Of a stretch of DNA of 64,000 nt, positions 17,179-26,033 are shown piece by piece. A program made the position numbers and the translations under genes. The DNA comes from Cesiribacter sp. SM1 (GTDB lineage Bacteria > Bacteroidota > Bacteroidia > Cytophagales > Cyclobacteriaceae): contig NZ_JAHXBU010000044.1 in assembly GCF_020178975.1 (NCBI RefSeq), positions 75,051 to 139,050 of the forward strand. The letters run 5' to 3'. The notes beneath the pieces are model-generated. The model saw only the letters and a program-made list of their open reading frames with translations, was not told the origin of the DNA and made no database searches. Positions within the stretch are counted from its first letter, which is position 1. Every line of letters begins with the position of its first letter.

Positions 17179-17622
17179 ATGACTAGCTTATCAAGATTCA
17201 ACAACGGAAGCGTTCTTCCAGGTTTCTTCGATCTGACCAGGGATTGGTTGGATTGGAACAACAGCAACTTTTCTAACACTGGCAGCAGCATACCTGCAGT
17301 AAACATTCGCGAAACTGCAGATGGTTATGAAGTTGAGATGGCTGCTCCCGGAATGTCCAAAAAGGACTTCAGGATAGAACTGGATAACAATGTGCTGACC
17401 ATCTCTTCTGAAAAGAGGACTGAAAATGAACAAAAAGAAGGTGAACGCTATACCAAGCGCGAATTTAGCTATCAGTCCTTCCAGCGCAGTTTTAGCCTGC
17501 CTAAAGAAGTGGTTGATGATGAAAAAATACAGGCTAAATATGAAGATGGTGTGCTGCGTTTAAGCATACCCAAAAAAGAAGAGGCTAAGCCTCGTCCGCC
17601 AAAGCAAATTGCCATCCGTTAA
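17179..17622 (+). CDS. small heat-shock protein, Hsp20/alpha-crystallin family
   Basis: 147 residues: a variable N-terminal arm (FFDLTRDWLDW), an alpha-crystallin domain (about 45-140) beginning PAVNIRETADGYEVEMAAPG, and the family A-x-x-x-x-G-V-L signature in KYEDGVLRLSIPK. It should act as an ATP-independent holdase for unfolding cytoplasmic proteins. A perfect AAGGAGG five bases before the ATG at 17179 decides this start over an upstream ATG at 17149. A C-terminal I-x-I/V anchor is only partly present (KQIAIR). Single-gene unit. Confidence 0.95.
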   Translation: MTSLSRFNNGSVLPGFFDLTRDWLDWNNSNFSNTGSSIPAVNIRETADGYEVEMAAPGMSKKDFRIELDNNVLTISSEKRTENEQKEGERYTKREFSYQSFQRSFSLPKEVVDDEKIQAKYEDGVLRLSIPKKEEAKPRPPKQIAIR

Positions 17623-17648
17623 TCATACATTAATAGCACGAAAATGGA

Positions 17649-17672
17649 AAAAGGGCCTCAAGGCCCTTTTTT
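17649..17672. terminator. bidirectional rho-independent terminator
   Basis: AAAAGGGCC / GGCCCTTTT with a TCAA loop between the convergent Hsp20 and M23 genes. Confidence 0.9.
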
Positions 17673-17681
17673 GTTGTTGTT

Positions 17682-18998
17682 TTAAGGCTGCTGTACCCAG
17701 CCTGTTTTTCCATCTGCTGTTCTCACAAAGCTGTAATTACCATACAGGGCCAGTACCTCTACATTACCGGTATCAGAAAAATAAGTGACTGGCACAGCAT
17801 CCGGCCGAGCTTCTGAAAGCAGTGGAGCAGCGGCCTGAACCTCCGCAGTACCGCCACCTGCTACAGGCGCAACCAGGTTTTTGCTCACGTACCCCTGTTT
17901 CTGATCAGGTAGCAAAACTCTGTACCAGTCGCCGCTCTGCCCGAGTATTTTTACATAGGTATCACGGGGCAGTTGCTCCAGCACAAGGTGTTTATTTCCG
18001 GGGCCGGAACGCAAATTTGTTTGCCGGGCTGTTAGCTCATAGGCCCCTGACATAAGGGCTGTATCCAGGGGAGGACTAAGGGTGGCAGCCTCCAGGGTGC
18101 GGATGTAGTTGATTGGGTCTTTACTCCCCCTTTGGTATATGCCAAAATGGAGGTGGGGAGGGGTGGTGCGTGCATTACCGGTGTTGCCTACAAGCCCCAG
18201 GGTATCGCCCTGTAGCACTCTTTTACCTGACTGCACCAGCTGCGAATCGAGGTGAGCAAAATAATACGACTGGCCCCGGGACTGGTCCTGCATCCATACT
18301 ACTTTACCTCCCAGCTTGTTGTTGCCTACCCTGGAGATAAAGCCATTGGTAGGAGCAATTACAGGGGTGCCTCTGGGCGCAAAGATGTCTACACCCTCAT
18401 GGCTTCGCCTGCCGCCATCCCGGTCAACTCCATACAAGCTGCCAATTGAACGGTTAGTGGCACCGAATACCGGGTTAATAAGAGCAGGATTGGGGGATAT
18501 ACTGATGGTGTAATACACCCTGGCCATTAGCTCCGGCTGCAGGCGCAGCAGGCCTCTTGTATCGTTATCAAACTCATAGCTAAGCTGAAAAAGGGTATCA
18601 CCCGCGGCTACGCTGTGCTCCACCTGCTTCCATTCATTATTTCTCCATACAAAGAGGTCCAGAAACAGCCTTGCATTGGCTTCGGCCTCACTATTACCGG
18701 CTATGGAAAGTACCTGCCCTTCTTTTACCTCAAAGTGGTAGGCACGTGCAGTAGGTTCGCCGGCACTAAAATAGCCAGCCTCGCTCAGGGGCAGGGTAAC
18801 AATAACAGAATCTCTGAACACCTGCTGACCGGCAGCAATCCAGGCCTGCACCATGGGTGTTTCTGCCAGCTCTGCCTTTTCAAGCGTTCTGATATAGGCC
18901 TCGTAAGGTGTTGTGCTGGTAAAGACCTGATTTATAGCGCCATTACAGCCTGTTAGTAATAATAATATTGCGCTTATTAAATATAGTCCATTTCTCAT
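17682..18998 (-). CDS. M23-family metallopeptidase lipoprotein with bacterial SH3 domains
   Basis: 438 residues. A lipoprotein signal ends at LLLLTGC. After a beta-rich region comes an M23 LytM domain (about 190-300) with the zinc-binding and catalytic set HEGVDIFAPRGTPV, YYFAHLD and PPHLHFG. A bacterial SH3 domain follows (NLRSGPGNKHLVLEQLP...GYVSKNLV), and the terminal TYFSDTGNVEVLALYGNYSFVRTADGKTGWVQ may be a second. It should cut peptidoglycan peptide bridges from the periplasmic face of a membrane. Single gene between two terminators and the DUF779 gene. Confidence 0.9.
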   Translation of the reverse strand: MRNGLYLISAILLLLTGCNGAINQVFTSTTPYEAYIRTLEKAELAETPMVQAWIAAGQQVFRDSVIVTLPLSEAGYFSAGEPTARAYHFEVKEGQVLSIAGNSEAEANARLFLDLFVWRNNEWKQVEHSVAAGDTLFQLSYEFDNDTRGLLRLQPELMARVYYTISISPNPALINPVFGATNRSIGSLYGVDRDGGRRSHEGVDIFAPRGTPVIAPTNGFISRVGNNKLGGKVVWMQDQSRGQSYYFAHLDSQLVQSGKRVLQGDTLGLVGNTGNARTTPPHLHFGIYQRGSKDPINYIRTLEAATLSPPLDTALMSGAYELTARQTNLRSGPGNKHLVLEQLPRDTYVKILGQSGDWYRVLLPDQKQGYVSKNLVAPVAGGGTAEVQAAAPLLSEARPDAVPVTYFSDTGNVEVLALYGNYSFVRTADGKTGWVQQP

Positions 18999-19103
18999 AC
19001 CATCAGAAACGGTACCGAAAAAGGTTTAGTTTACATCTTTCAAAAATCGGTAATTGCAACAAAAAGAGCTCCAGTTCAATTAGAGCATGCCGCTGGGCTG
19101 AAA

Positions 19104-19469
19104 TTACTCAACAGCCTCAAGTTGAGCCATTTCTTCTTCTGTAAACAGCCGGGAGCGGATCAGGAAACGGATGCCAAGAGGTATTTCCAGCGAAAAGCTG
19201 GAGCCTCTGCCGGGGGTGGTATCCAGGGTAAGATGGGTGTGTTTCCAGTACTCGAACTGATCACGGCTCATGTAAAATTTGCAACCGTAAACTTCCCCCA
19301 GCAGCACATCACTTTCGCCAATCTTAAATTCGCCATCTTCAAAGCACATGGGCTGCGAACCATCGCAACAGCCACCGCTTTGGTGAAACATCAATGGACC
19401 GTGCATGGCGCGCAGCCTGTCTATTACTTCCCTGGCGCTTTGGGTAATGTCTACGCGTGCTACACTCAT
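19104..19469 (-). CDS. DUF779 protein, aldehyde dehydrogenase partner
   Basis: 121 residues with the DUF779 pattern: the Cys/His-bearing HQSGGCCDGSQPMC, the GCKFYMSRDQFEYWKHT stretch and the end GRGSSFSLEIPLGIRFLIRSR. This domain is encoded next to ExaC/AldB-type aldehyde dehydrogenases in many bacteria, and the conserved Cys residues suggest metal binding. The role is unproven. It lies 76 bases after the dehydrogenase gene, with a hairpin terminator between them, so it may be expressed at a lower level than the dehydrogenase. Confidence 0.9.
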   Translation of the reverse strand: MSVARVDITQSAREVIDRLRAMHGPLMFHQSGGCCDGSQPMCFEDGEFKIGESDVLLGEVYGCKFYMSRDQFEYWKHTHLTLDTTPGRGSSFSLEIPLGIRFLIRSRLFTEEEMAQLEAVE

Positions 19470-19485
19470 AATTTGATATTTAAAT

Positions 19486-19517
19486 GAAAAATTGCCCTGC
19501 CTCAGCTGAGGCAGGGC
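19486..19517 (-). terminator. hairpin between aldehyde dehydrogenase and DUF779 genes
   Basis: GCCCTGCCTC / GAGGCAGGGC with an AGCT loop, followed on the minus strand by AATTTTTC. The T run is short, so termination may be partial and act as an attenuator inside the operon. Confidence 0.7.
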
Positions 19518-19545
19518 TATAAACCAGCTAAACTAAATGAGACAA

Positions 19546-21072
19546 CTAAAAGAAACCAAGCTTTTTCTTATCATAGGAAATCAGCATGTTTTTGGTCTGG
19601 CGGTAGTGGTTGAGCATCATTTTATGGTTTTCCCGGCCAAAACCAGATTTTTTGTAGCCACCGAATGGCGCATGCGCAGGATAGGCATGGTAGCAGTTTA
19701 CCCACACCCGGCCAGCCTGTATGGCACGTGGCATCTGGTAAATTTCGTGTGCATCACGCGTCCAGAGGCCGGCACCTAAACCGTAGAGGGTATCATTGGC
19801 TATGGAAATAGCTTCTTCAGTGGTTTTAAAGGTGGTTACTGAAGTTACAGGGCCAAAGATCTCTTCCTGGAATACCCGCATCTTATTGTTTCCCTTGAAC
19901 AGAGTTGGCTGAATGTAGTAGCCCCCTTCCAGGCCGCTGTTCAGGTTGGCAGGACCACCACCAGTAAGTACTTCGGCACCTTCCTGTTTGCCAATATCAA
20001 AGTAGGAAAGAATTTTCTCGTACTGGTCTTTAGATGCCTGTGCCCCCATCATGGTGTCGTCGGCCAGCGGGTTACCCATCTTAATGGCTTCGGTGCGGGC
20101 AATCACCCGCTCCATAAAGTGGTCGTAGATGCTTTCGTGTACCAGTATGCGCGAAGGGCAGGTGCAAACTTCTCCCTGGTTGAGGGCAAACATCACGGCA
20201 CCTTCTATGCATTTATCAAAGAACTCATCATCGGCCTCTGCAATGCTGGGCATAAATATGTTGGGCGATTTACCTCCCAGCTCCATGGTTACGGGCACCA
20301 GGTTTTCGGAGGCGTACTGCATGATGAGGCGGCCGGTGGTGGTTTCGCCGGTAAAGGCTACTTTGGCAACCCTGGGCGATTGTGCCAGTGGCTTGCCTGC
20401 TTCAGGCCCAAAACCTGTAACAATGTTTAGCACACCTTCAGGCAGCAAGTCCTGGATCAGCTCCATGAGCACCATGATGCTCGTAGGGGTTTGCTCGGCA
20501 GGCTTCATTACAATGGTGCAGCCGGCAGCCAGGGCAGGGGCCATTTTCCAGGTAGCCATCAGCAGCGGGAAGTTCCAGGGTATAATCTGGCCAACAACGC
20601 CCAGCGGTTCCTGCAGGTTTATGCTAATGGTGTGTTCATCGTGCTCCGACATGGTGCTCTCGTCGGCACGGATGGCACCGGCAAAGTAGCGGAAGTGGTC
20701 GATGCACAGCGGCAGGTCTGCCGCCCTGGTTTCACGGATGGCTTTGCCATTATCAATGGTTTCCACGCGTGCCAGCAGCTCCAGGTTCTGCTCCATGCGG
20801 TCGGCGATATCCAGCAGCAGCTTGCTGCGAACAGCGGCACTTGCTTTTGACCAGTGCTTAAAAGCCTTGTGGGCAGCATCAAGGGCCAGGTTTATATCTT
20901 CTTTATTGCCACGAGCGGCTTTGGTAAATACTTTACCATCAATAGGAGAGATGTTGTCGAAATACTCTCCCGATGAAGGTGCTACCCATTTTCCACCAAT
21001 AAAATGTTCGTACTTTTCTTTAAAGTCGGGGCGGGGCAGATCGGCTGGTCTTTCGAGGGTTAGGGTTTCCAT
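19546..21072 (-). CDS. NAD(P)-dependent aldehyde dehydrogenase, AldB/ExaC type
   Basis: 508 residues. The catalytic pair is complete: Glu264 ([10 protein letters not shown]) and Cys303 ([11 protein letters not shown]). The nucleotide-binding [16 protein letters not shown] and FTGETTTGR segments are also present. It oxidises aldehydes such as acetaldehyde to acids, and the CTC form of the active-site loop is typical of AldB/ExaC. Its DUF779 partner follows and an AraC regulator is divergent from it. Start ATG at 21072. Length is normal. Confidence 0.95.
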   Translation of the reverse strand: METLTLERPADLPRPDFKEKYEHFIGGKWVAPSSGEYFDNISPIDGKVFTKAARGNKEDINLALDAAHKAFKHWSKASAAVRSKLLLDIADRMEQNLELLARVETIDNGKAIRETRAADLPLCIDHFRYFAGAIRADESTMSEHDEHTISINLQEPLGVVGQIIPWNFPLLMATWKMAPALAAGCTIVMKPAEQTPTSIMVLMELIQDLLPEGVLNIVTGFGPEAGKPLAQSPRVAKVAFTGETTTGRLIMQYASENLVPVTMELGGKSPNIFMPSIAEADDEFFDKCIEGAVMFALNQGEVCTCPSRILVHESIYDHFMERVIARTEAIKMGNPLADDTMMGAQASKDQYEKILSYFDIGKQEGAEVLTGGGPANLNSGLEGGYYIQPTLFKGNNKMRVFQEEIFGPVTSVTTFKTTEEAISIANDTLYGLGAGLWTRDAHEIYQMPRAIQAGRVWVNCYHAYPAHAPFGGYKKSGFGRENHKMMLNHYRQTKNMLISYDKKKLGFF

Positions 21073-21142
21073 ATTGCAGGTGTTTTTAGTGGTAAAAATA
21101 TTTATGCATAAGTTGCCAGTATTTCAGATCCTGTGCTCAACC

Positions 21143-21177
21143 TATAGTATCAATCGATGTACTTATCGTATCAATCG
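21143..21177. promoter_or_regulatory. direct-repeat operator, probably for the divergent AraC regulator
   Basis: Two 14-base direct repeats (TATAGTATCAATCG at 21143-21156 and TATCGTATCAATCG at 21164-21177) match at 13 of 14 positions and start 21 bases apart, which is two helical turns. Paired same-face half-sites of this kind are what AraC-family proteins bind. The site lies in the 142-base region between the aldehyde dehydrogenase gene and the regulator gene. Confidence 0.75.
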
Positions 21178-21214
21178 TTTGCGAGATCGAAAGAATTGTT
21201 GTAAAATTATAAAC

Positions 21215-22141
21215 ATGGGATCATCGGGATATTTTTTGCAGACGCTGCCAGTGCTTCAGGAGAAGTCACTTTTTACACTGGTTGAAAACCGCTCTGCCTA
21301 TACACTGGAGAACTGTGAACTGAACGTTTTTGAAACACACCAGCAGGCCAGTAATGTTAATTTATCTTTTGGCGACTGGGTGCTCACCAGCATGCTGAGG
21401 GGTAAAAAGGTAATGCATTTAACGGATGTGCCTGCTTTTGATTACTACCCGGGAGAATCGGTAATTGTACCGCCTAATGAAGTAATGAAAATCGATTTTC
21501 CTGAAGCCAGTGTTTTAAGCCCCACCCAATGCATAGCACTGGCTATTTCTGCAGACCAGATCCGCTCTACCATCAGCCTGCTGAACGAGCGCTATCCAAA
21601 GGTGGAAAAAGGAGAAGAATGGAAAGTAGATGAGCACCTGTTTCACCTCGCAAACAATAAGGAGCTTGCCGAGATCGTAAACCGGCTTATCAAGATCAGC
21701 ATTAATGATAAATCACGCGAAAAAGACATACTGGTGAGCCTGGCGTTGCGTGAATTGCTGGTGCGGCTTATGCAAACCCAGGCACGCCAGCTATTCGAAA
21801 CCAACCACCTAGCGCTTGCATCCAGCCATCGCTTTGCGCACATCATTGCTTATATAAAAGAGCATATCCGCGAAAAGATCGATATTGATAAGCTTAGCGA
21901 CAAAGCCTGTATGAGCAGGGCAAGCTTTTTTCGGAAGTTCAGGGAGGAGTTTGGCTATACGCCAGCAGATTATATTCTGAAAGAACGTATCAGGCTGGCA
22001 AAAGAATACCTGAATCTGCCCGGGAACAGCATCACCCAGGTTTGTTACCTGTCGGGATTCCAGAATCTGAATTACTTTATACGTGCTTTCAAAAAAGAAG
22101 TAGGCCTTACACCTAAGGCCTACCAGCAAACCAGCTCTTAA
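21215..22141 (+). CDS. AraC-family regulator of the aldehyde dehydrogenase unit
   Basis: 308 residues. An N-terminal sensor part with a cupin-like barrel (LTSMLRGKKVMHLTDVPAFDYYPGESVIVPP) is followed by an AraC domain with both helix-turn-helix motifs (IDKLSDKACMSRASFFRKF; ITQVCYLSGFQNLNYFIRAF). The true start is the ATG at 21215; the frame is open far upstream only because it crosses the opposite gene. Position and the direct repeats at 21143-21177 point to control of the divergent aldehyde dehydrogenase, and likely of itself. The inducer may be an aldehyde or alcohol. Confidence 0.92.
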   Translation: MGSSGYFLQTLPVLQEKSLFTLVENRSAYTLENCELNVFETHQQASNVNLSFGDWVLTSMLRGKKVMHLTDVPAFDYYPGESVIVPPNEVMKIDFPEASVLSPTQCIALAISADQIRSTISLLNERYPKVEKGEEWKVDEHLFHLANNKELAEIVNRLIKISINDKSREKDILVSLALRELLVRLMQTQARQLFETNHLALASSHRFAHIIAYIKEHIREKIDIDKLSDKACMSRASFFRKFREEFGYTPADYILKERIRLAKEYLNLPGNSITQVCYLSGFQNLNYFIRAFKKEVGLTPKAYQQTSS

Positions 22142-22231
22142 TATTGCCGCCAGCTAGTTAATAAATTGCTGTTGTGCCAGCAGCTGCTCCTGGGTCTTAC
22201 TAAATAAGTGGGTGCAATTTTATGCTGATGC

Positions 22232-23479
22232 TTATTTTACAGTAACATTTTTAATGATGAATCTGCTCCTGGGTATGGTTGGCATTCTTACCAGGCTAAA
22301 ACCTAAATCCTGTTCGGGTACCTCGTACTTGATGCGGTTAGCCAGGTGATTTATACCCTGCTTCATTACTTCTATGGTAATCCACTCTCCAGCACAGCGA
22401 TGGTTGGCCATAAAGTCGCCTCCGCCCTGCGGAATAAAATTGAAGGGGCTGCCATTCCAGTTTCTGAAGCGTTCGGGCCAGAATCTATGGGGCTGTTCCC
22501 ACTGCTTTTCATCGCGGTTTGTTCCCCAGATATCCAGCAGAACCAGCCTGTTTTTGGGAAAGTGATAGCCGCTCCATTCGAAGTCTTCTTTTACCCGTGC
22601 TCCCAGGAAGGGGCCAAAGGGATAGTAACGCCGAACCTCATGTGCAAAAAGATCTACCATGTCCTCTTCGCCTGTCTGTAGTTTCTGCCTGTACTCGGGG
22701 TGCTCATGCATGGCAAGCGCAGAAAATGTAATGTAACGGGCTATGGCCACAATTGGCCGTATGATGTTGATGATTTCAACAGCAGCAACTTTTGTTGGCA
22801 AAAGCTTGCCATCCAGGTCCTGATGCCAGGAAAACAGATGAGCGGCTGTTCCGGGATCAGGCGTTAGTTGTCCGCTGCGGATTTGCTTTACGATGCCTTT
22901 CATCCAGTTTTCGGCACGTGACCTTGCCAGCCTGCCACGCAGGTGGCGGGGCCCCACTGCACCAAAGGCATCTACCATCAAACCATAGTCTTTCGCCCTG
23001 TTTTTTACTTCTGATTCCTGCATGGGAACACCTGCCCATTTACTGGCAGCTCTGCACAGCAGCTCCTGCACTTCGTCGTACAACACCAGGCCGTCAACTG
23101 TTTCCCACTTATGGGAGTACAGTCGCCAGTGGTTTTCCAGCATTACCATCAGCAGTTGTATGTTATCCCGCGTCATTAGCGACATAAATGCCGCCTTGCG
23201 GTGGCGGTGTGCTTCACCATCCAGTGTTTGTACTCCCTTTTCCCCAAAGAGTGTTTTCTGCACCCGTTTTGGTGCTGCCCCTTTGCGCTTGAATTTAGTG
23301 GTATCATAAAACACCTTTGCGGCCTCTTCACCGTGCAGACACACTGTTTTCTGCATCAGGAGCCTTGTTTCAAATATATTGGAGCCATAACGGCGGCAAC
23401 GGTTATAGATAAAAGGGAAACCCTCCAGCATGAGCGATAGCGTACTATCCAGATTCTTGTCTTTAGGTATGTTATTCAT
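22232..23479 (-). CDS. CYP152-family P450 fatty-acid peroxygenase
   Basis: 415 residues. It carries the CYP152 marks and not those of ordinary P450s: the RPIVAIARY segment with Arg241-Pro242 in place of the usual acid-alcohol pair, and the heme loop PQGGGDFMANHRCAGEW with Cys362 as thiolate ligand. Such enzymes use hydrogen peroxide and a fatty-acid substrate whose carboxylate helps catalysis, and need no reductase. Gln84 (GVQTLDG) sits where the decarboxylating OleT has His85, so alpha/beta-hydroxylation is more likely than alkene formation. No redox partner genes lie nearby, in keeping with this. Start ATG at 23479. Confidence 0.92.
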   Translation of the reverse strand: MNNIPKDKNLDSTLSLMLEGFPFIYNRCRRYGSNIFETRLLMQKTVCLHGEEAAKVFYDTTKFKRKGAAPKRVQKTLFGEKGVQTLDGEAHRHRKAAFMSLMTRDNIQLLMVMLENHWRLYSHKWETVDGLVLYDEVQELLCRAASKWAGVPMQESEVKNRAKDYGLMVDAFGAVGPRHLRGRLARSRAENWMKGIVKQIRSGQLTPDPGTAAHLFSWHQDLDGKLLPTKVAAVEIINIIRPIVAIARYITFSALAMHEHPEYRQKLQTGEEDMVDLFAHEVRRYYPFGPFLGARVKEDFEWSGYHFPKNRLVLLDIWGTNRDEKQWEQPHRFWPERFRNWNGSPFNFIPQGGGDFMANHRCAGEWITIEVMKQGINHLANRIKYEVPEQDLGFSLVRMPTIPRSRFIIKNVTVK

Positions 23480-23846
23480 AGGAAAGTTTGTAATAGAAAA
23501 AGTACATACTTAGATGGCGGGATATAAGTTGTCAGCTAATTCAGCCTGTTTTGCCACTGGCCATACCTCAGCGGGTATTGGGCAGCTGTTCAAAACAGTT
23601 CAGTAAGTAATACAGCTGCCTGGCTTTGGTTTCATGAAATTGTTTTTTGCTTACCCAGATAGACTACCTGGTATAAGATGAGGGCTCCTGCCAGAATGTG
23701 GAGGTATTCTGGAGATGATAGATTTTGTGTTCTTACTTTCTCCTGTGGTCCCTCCATTAGCCCCTGTAACATAAATCTTATATCATTGAAGATTTGGTTC
23801 GTGAGATTCATGGCTTTATATAAAAGAAGGTTGTGGACTGCAGCAA
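23480..23846. other. intergenic region, no supported gene
   Basis: About 370 bases. One open frame on the minus strand (23632-23853) has no recognisable composition and overlaps the end of the next small gene, so I do not accept it. Confidence 0.4.
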
Positions 23847-24011
23847 TTACCACCCCCTGCTAAAGCCAAGTATCAGTACAATTACCAGCACTACCAGGAA
23901 GATGTAAAACAGTATTTTCGCTATCTGAGCAAATGCGATAGCCAGACCCCCAAATCCAAAGACTGCCGCAATAATCGCCAGTATCAAAAAAATCAATGCC
24001 CATTTAAGCAT
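23847..24011 (-). CDS. small membrane protein, DUF1328/YtjA type
   Basis: 54 residues, [20 protein letters not shown], then [20 protein letters not shown] and the end LGFSRGW. The two membrane helices and the GFGGLA turn are the DUF1328 pattern. These proteins are abundant in bacteria, often stress-induced, and of unknown function. It is too short to be found by long-ORF methods, but the family match is good. Confidence 0.85.
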   Translation of the reverse strand: MLKWALIFLILAIIAAVFGFGGLAIAFAQIAKILFYIFLVVLVIVLILGFSRGW

Positions 24012-24180
24012 AACAAGGTTTGTTTAAAGGATTTAAAAAATGGTTTGTACTCAGCTAACAGCTGCCACAGACTATTGTTTGCCTGTACTGCAAGGCTGTG
24101 GTAATAAGAATGAAGGAGTAAAGATGAACAAAACTTAGGAGGCATCGATTGATAAACTGAGTACCATTAAAATTTCCAAA

Positions 24181-24399
24181 ATGGATAAAAGGGAGGATGA
24201 GTCATTTGGTAAAGAACTACAGAAATTCCTCATGCAGAAGATCAGAGATCTGGGGCAGTGGGTTAAGCCGGATCCAACTGATAACTTATTTCTTCAGATA
24301 GTAAAGATCTTTTTTAAAAGCATAGTACTGTTACTGCTTACGGCTTTCTCACCCGTGGTGCTGCTGTTTTTAATAGGAGTTTTTATTGGCGGATTATAA
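24181..24399 (+). CDS. small membrane protein of unknown function
   Basis: 72 residues. A charged amphipathic N-terminal half (MDKREDESFGKELQKFLMQK) precedes a single long hydrophobic segment ending FLIGVFIGGL. No family recognised. The next gene begins 10 bases after the stop, which suggests a two-gene unit. Confidence 0.6.
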   Translation: MDKREDESFGKELQKFLMQKIRDLGQWVKPDPTDNLFLQIVKIFFKSIVLLLLTAFSPVVLLFLIGVFIGGL

Positions 24400-24409
24400 T
24401 TGCTGCAGC

Positions 24410-24781
24410 ATGAAAATTCTTAAATCACCATTTTTTATCGTCTGCTGTGTGCTCTTTTTGCTGCATCAGCTCCTGCAGAAAGGTCTGGGTATTAGCTTTG
24501 CTTATCTTGACTCCTACCTGGATACCCTGCTGGCGATGCCAATAGTGCTAACCCTGCTGATTGCTGAGAGGCGTGTGCTTTTCAGAAGAGGGGATAACTA
24601 CAGGCTGACCGTACTGGATGTAGTGGTTGCTACATTTTTTATAGTAGTTGTTTCGGAGGTGGTGTTTCCTGCTTTCTCCGACCGCTTTACACCCGACTGG
24701 CTGGATGTTGTATGCTATGTGCTGGGAAGCATTCTGTTTTACTTTTTTATAAACCCTGGCAGCTCCAGGGAAAGCATTTGA
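24410..24781 (+). CDS. small polytopic membrane protein of unknown function
   Basis: 123 residues from the ATG at 24410, with three or four hydrophobic helices. Conserved-looking turns are LHQLLQKGLGISFAYLDSYLDTLLAMP and PAFSDRFTPDWLDVVCYVLGS. Similar Bacteroidota proteins carry the automatic name magnesium citrate secondary transporter, but the size is far too small for a full carrier, so I give no function. It is probably co-transcribed with the preceding gene. Confidence 0.7.
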   Translation: MKILKSPFFIVCCVLFLLHQLLQKGLGISFAYLDSYLDTLLAMPIVLTLLIAERRVLFRRGDNYRLTVLDVVVATFFIVVVSEVVFPAFSDRFTPDWLDVVCYVLGSILFYFFINPGSSRESI

Positions 24782-25032
24782 ACTGTCGTTTTCCCCCTGA
24801 AGATACTAGGCCTTGATGCTGTCTTTTGAGTAAGACCTGCCGCATGAAGTTTTCAGCTGTCATAACGTACCACTTTTTAAGAAATATGAGGTTCTTACTA
24901 AATGGTGTTAAATCAGCCCATGCAGACCTAAAATCAGCTTGAGCTGCAGCTAATCTGTTGATCGTTAGTGGTGTAGTGGTTCAACTCTTTGTGCTGGCAC
25001 TCGTTAATAGAGGAGGTTTAACCAAAACAACC

Positions 25033-25884
25033 ATGAGAGGAAAGAATTTTTTAATCGCAGCACTGTTAGCCTCTGGCTACTTTTTTTCGGCCTGTTCAGA
25101 CAGAACAGTGGCGACAACAGATCAGGATCCTGCAGCTGATGAGGCACAAACGGTTACTACCGAATCAATAGGTGCAGGTGCAGACCCGGCCAATAACGAC
25201 GATGTATTAACCAGGGAAGATGTAGCAACCACCGGCCAGGGTATTGATACAGAAACAATGAGTGCCGGTAATTATGATGCAACTGTTATTGCAGAGCTCC
25301 CTAATATTACACAGCAATTGGTGATTCCAATGCAGGATATGTTGCAACAAATGGAAGGTGTTGAATTGGAGGAAAGAAATGTAGATCAGTCATTTGCCCA
25401 ATTAATGATCTATCACCACCAGGGTGCTATCAACATGGCACATCAGGTAATGCAGTCGGGAGATAATGCTGAAATAAGCAACAGGGCCAGGCAAATGATC
25501 ACAACCAAACAGCAGGAAATTGATCGTCTGCAACAATTTGCAGCCAATAGCGCAGGTACCACAACTCAGCAAATGGGTACTACAGGTACAACTGGTGCCT
25601 CGGGTACAGTTACCGGCACTACCAGTGCTGAGCCTAAGGAACAGTTAAAAAATGCTACTGAAGGCACCATGGGCCAGCTGCTACAGGAAAACCTGAATGG
25701 AGATGCAGATCATGATTTTGCACACATTATGATCTTACATCATCAGGATGCCATAGAAATGGCTGAAGTTGAAATGCAGTTTGGCGAGAACCCTGAGGTG
25801 AAAGCGATAGCAGAGCAAATCATTCAAAATAACAGGCAACAGATCCAGGAGCTTGATGCCTGGAGAACATCCAACGATGGATAA
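25033..25884 (+). CDS. DUF305 lipoprotein
   Basis: 283 residues from the ATG at 25033. A lipoprotein signal ends at FFSACSDR and is followed by a Thr/Asp-rich linker. Two DUF305 half-units follow, each with the His-rich signature: YHHQGAINMAHQVMQSGDN and LHHQDAIEMAEVEMQFGEN, each leading into a helix with a Q-EI/QQI end. The linker between them is Thr/Gly-rich. DUF305 proteins are four-helix, ferritin-like folds, sometimes tied to copper or oxidative stress. Function here is unproven. Ends at the terminator at 25932. Confidence 0.88.
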   Translation: MRGKNFLIAALLASGYFFSACSDRTVATTDQDPAADEAQTVTTESIGAGADPANNDDVLTREDVATTGQGIDTETMSAGNYDATVIAELPNITQQLVIPMQDMLQQMEGVELEERNVDQSFAQLMIYHHQGAINMAHQVMQSGDNAEISNRARQMITTKQQEIDRLQQFAANSAGTTTQQMGTTGTTGASGTVTGTTSAEPKEQLKNATEGTMGQLLQENLNGDADHDFAHIMILHHQDAIEMAEVEMQFGENPEVKAIAEQIIQNNRQQIQELDAWRTSNDG

Positions 25885-25931
25885 TGTGCGTAAAGGTTCA
25901 GGCGCAGACAAAAAAAGAACCTAGTAAAACT

Positions 25932-25960
25932 AAAGCCCCGGCAAACTGCCCGGGGCTTTG
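25932..25960. terminator. rho-independent terminator between convergent genes
   Basis: AAAGCCCCGG / CCGGGGCTTT hairpin with an eight-base loop. T-rich bases lie on both outer sides. Confidence 0.85.
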
Positions 25961-26033
25961 TCATTTTTACAATCATTTAACAATCAGCTTTTACTCCTAT
26001 CGTTAGTGTAGTGCTTATGTTAATTTATAGCTT

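Noticed and set aside
20702-21214. Long N-terminal extension of the AraC regulator
   Set aside because: This part crosses the aldehyde dehydrogenase gene in antisense; the ATG at 21215 gives a normal AraC protein.
23632-23853. 73-codon minus-strand open frame before the DUF1328 gene
   Set aside because: No family pattern, and its start overlaps the end of the better-supported DUF1328 gene.
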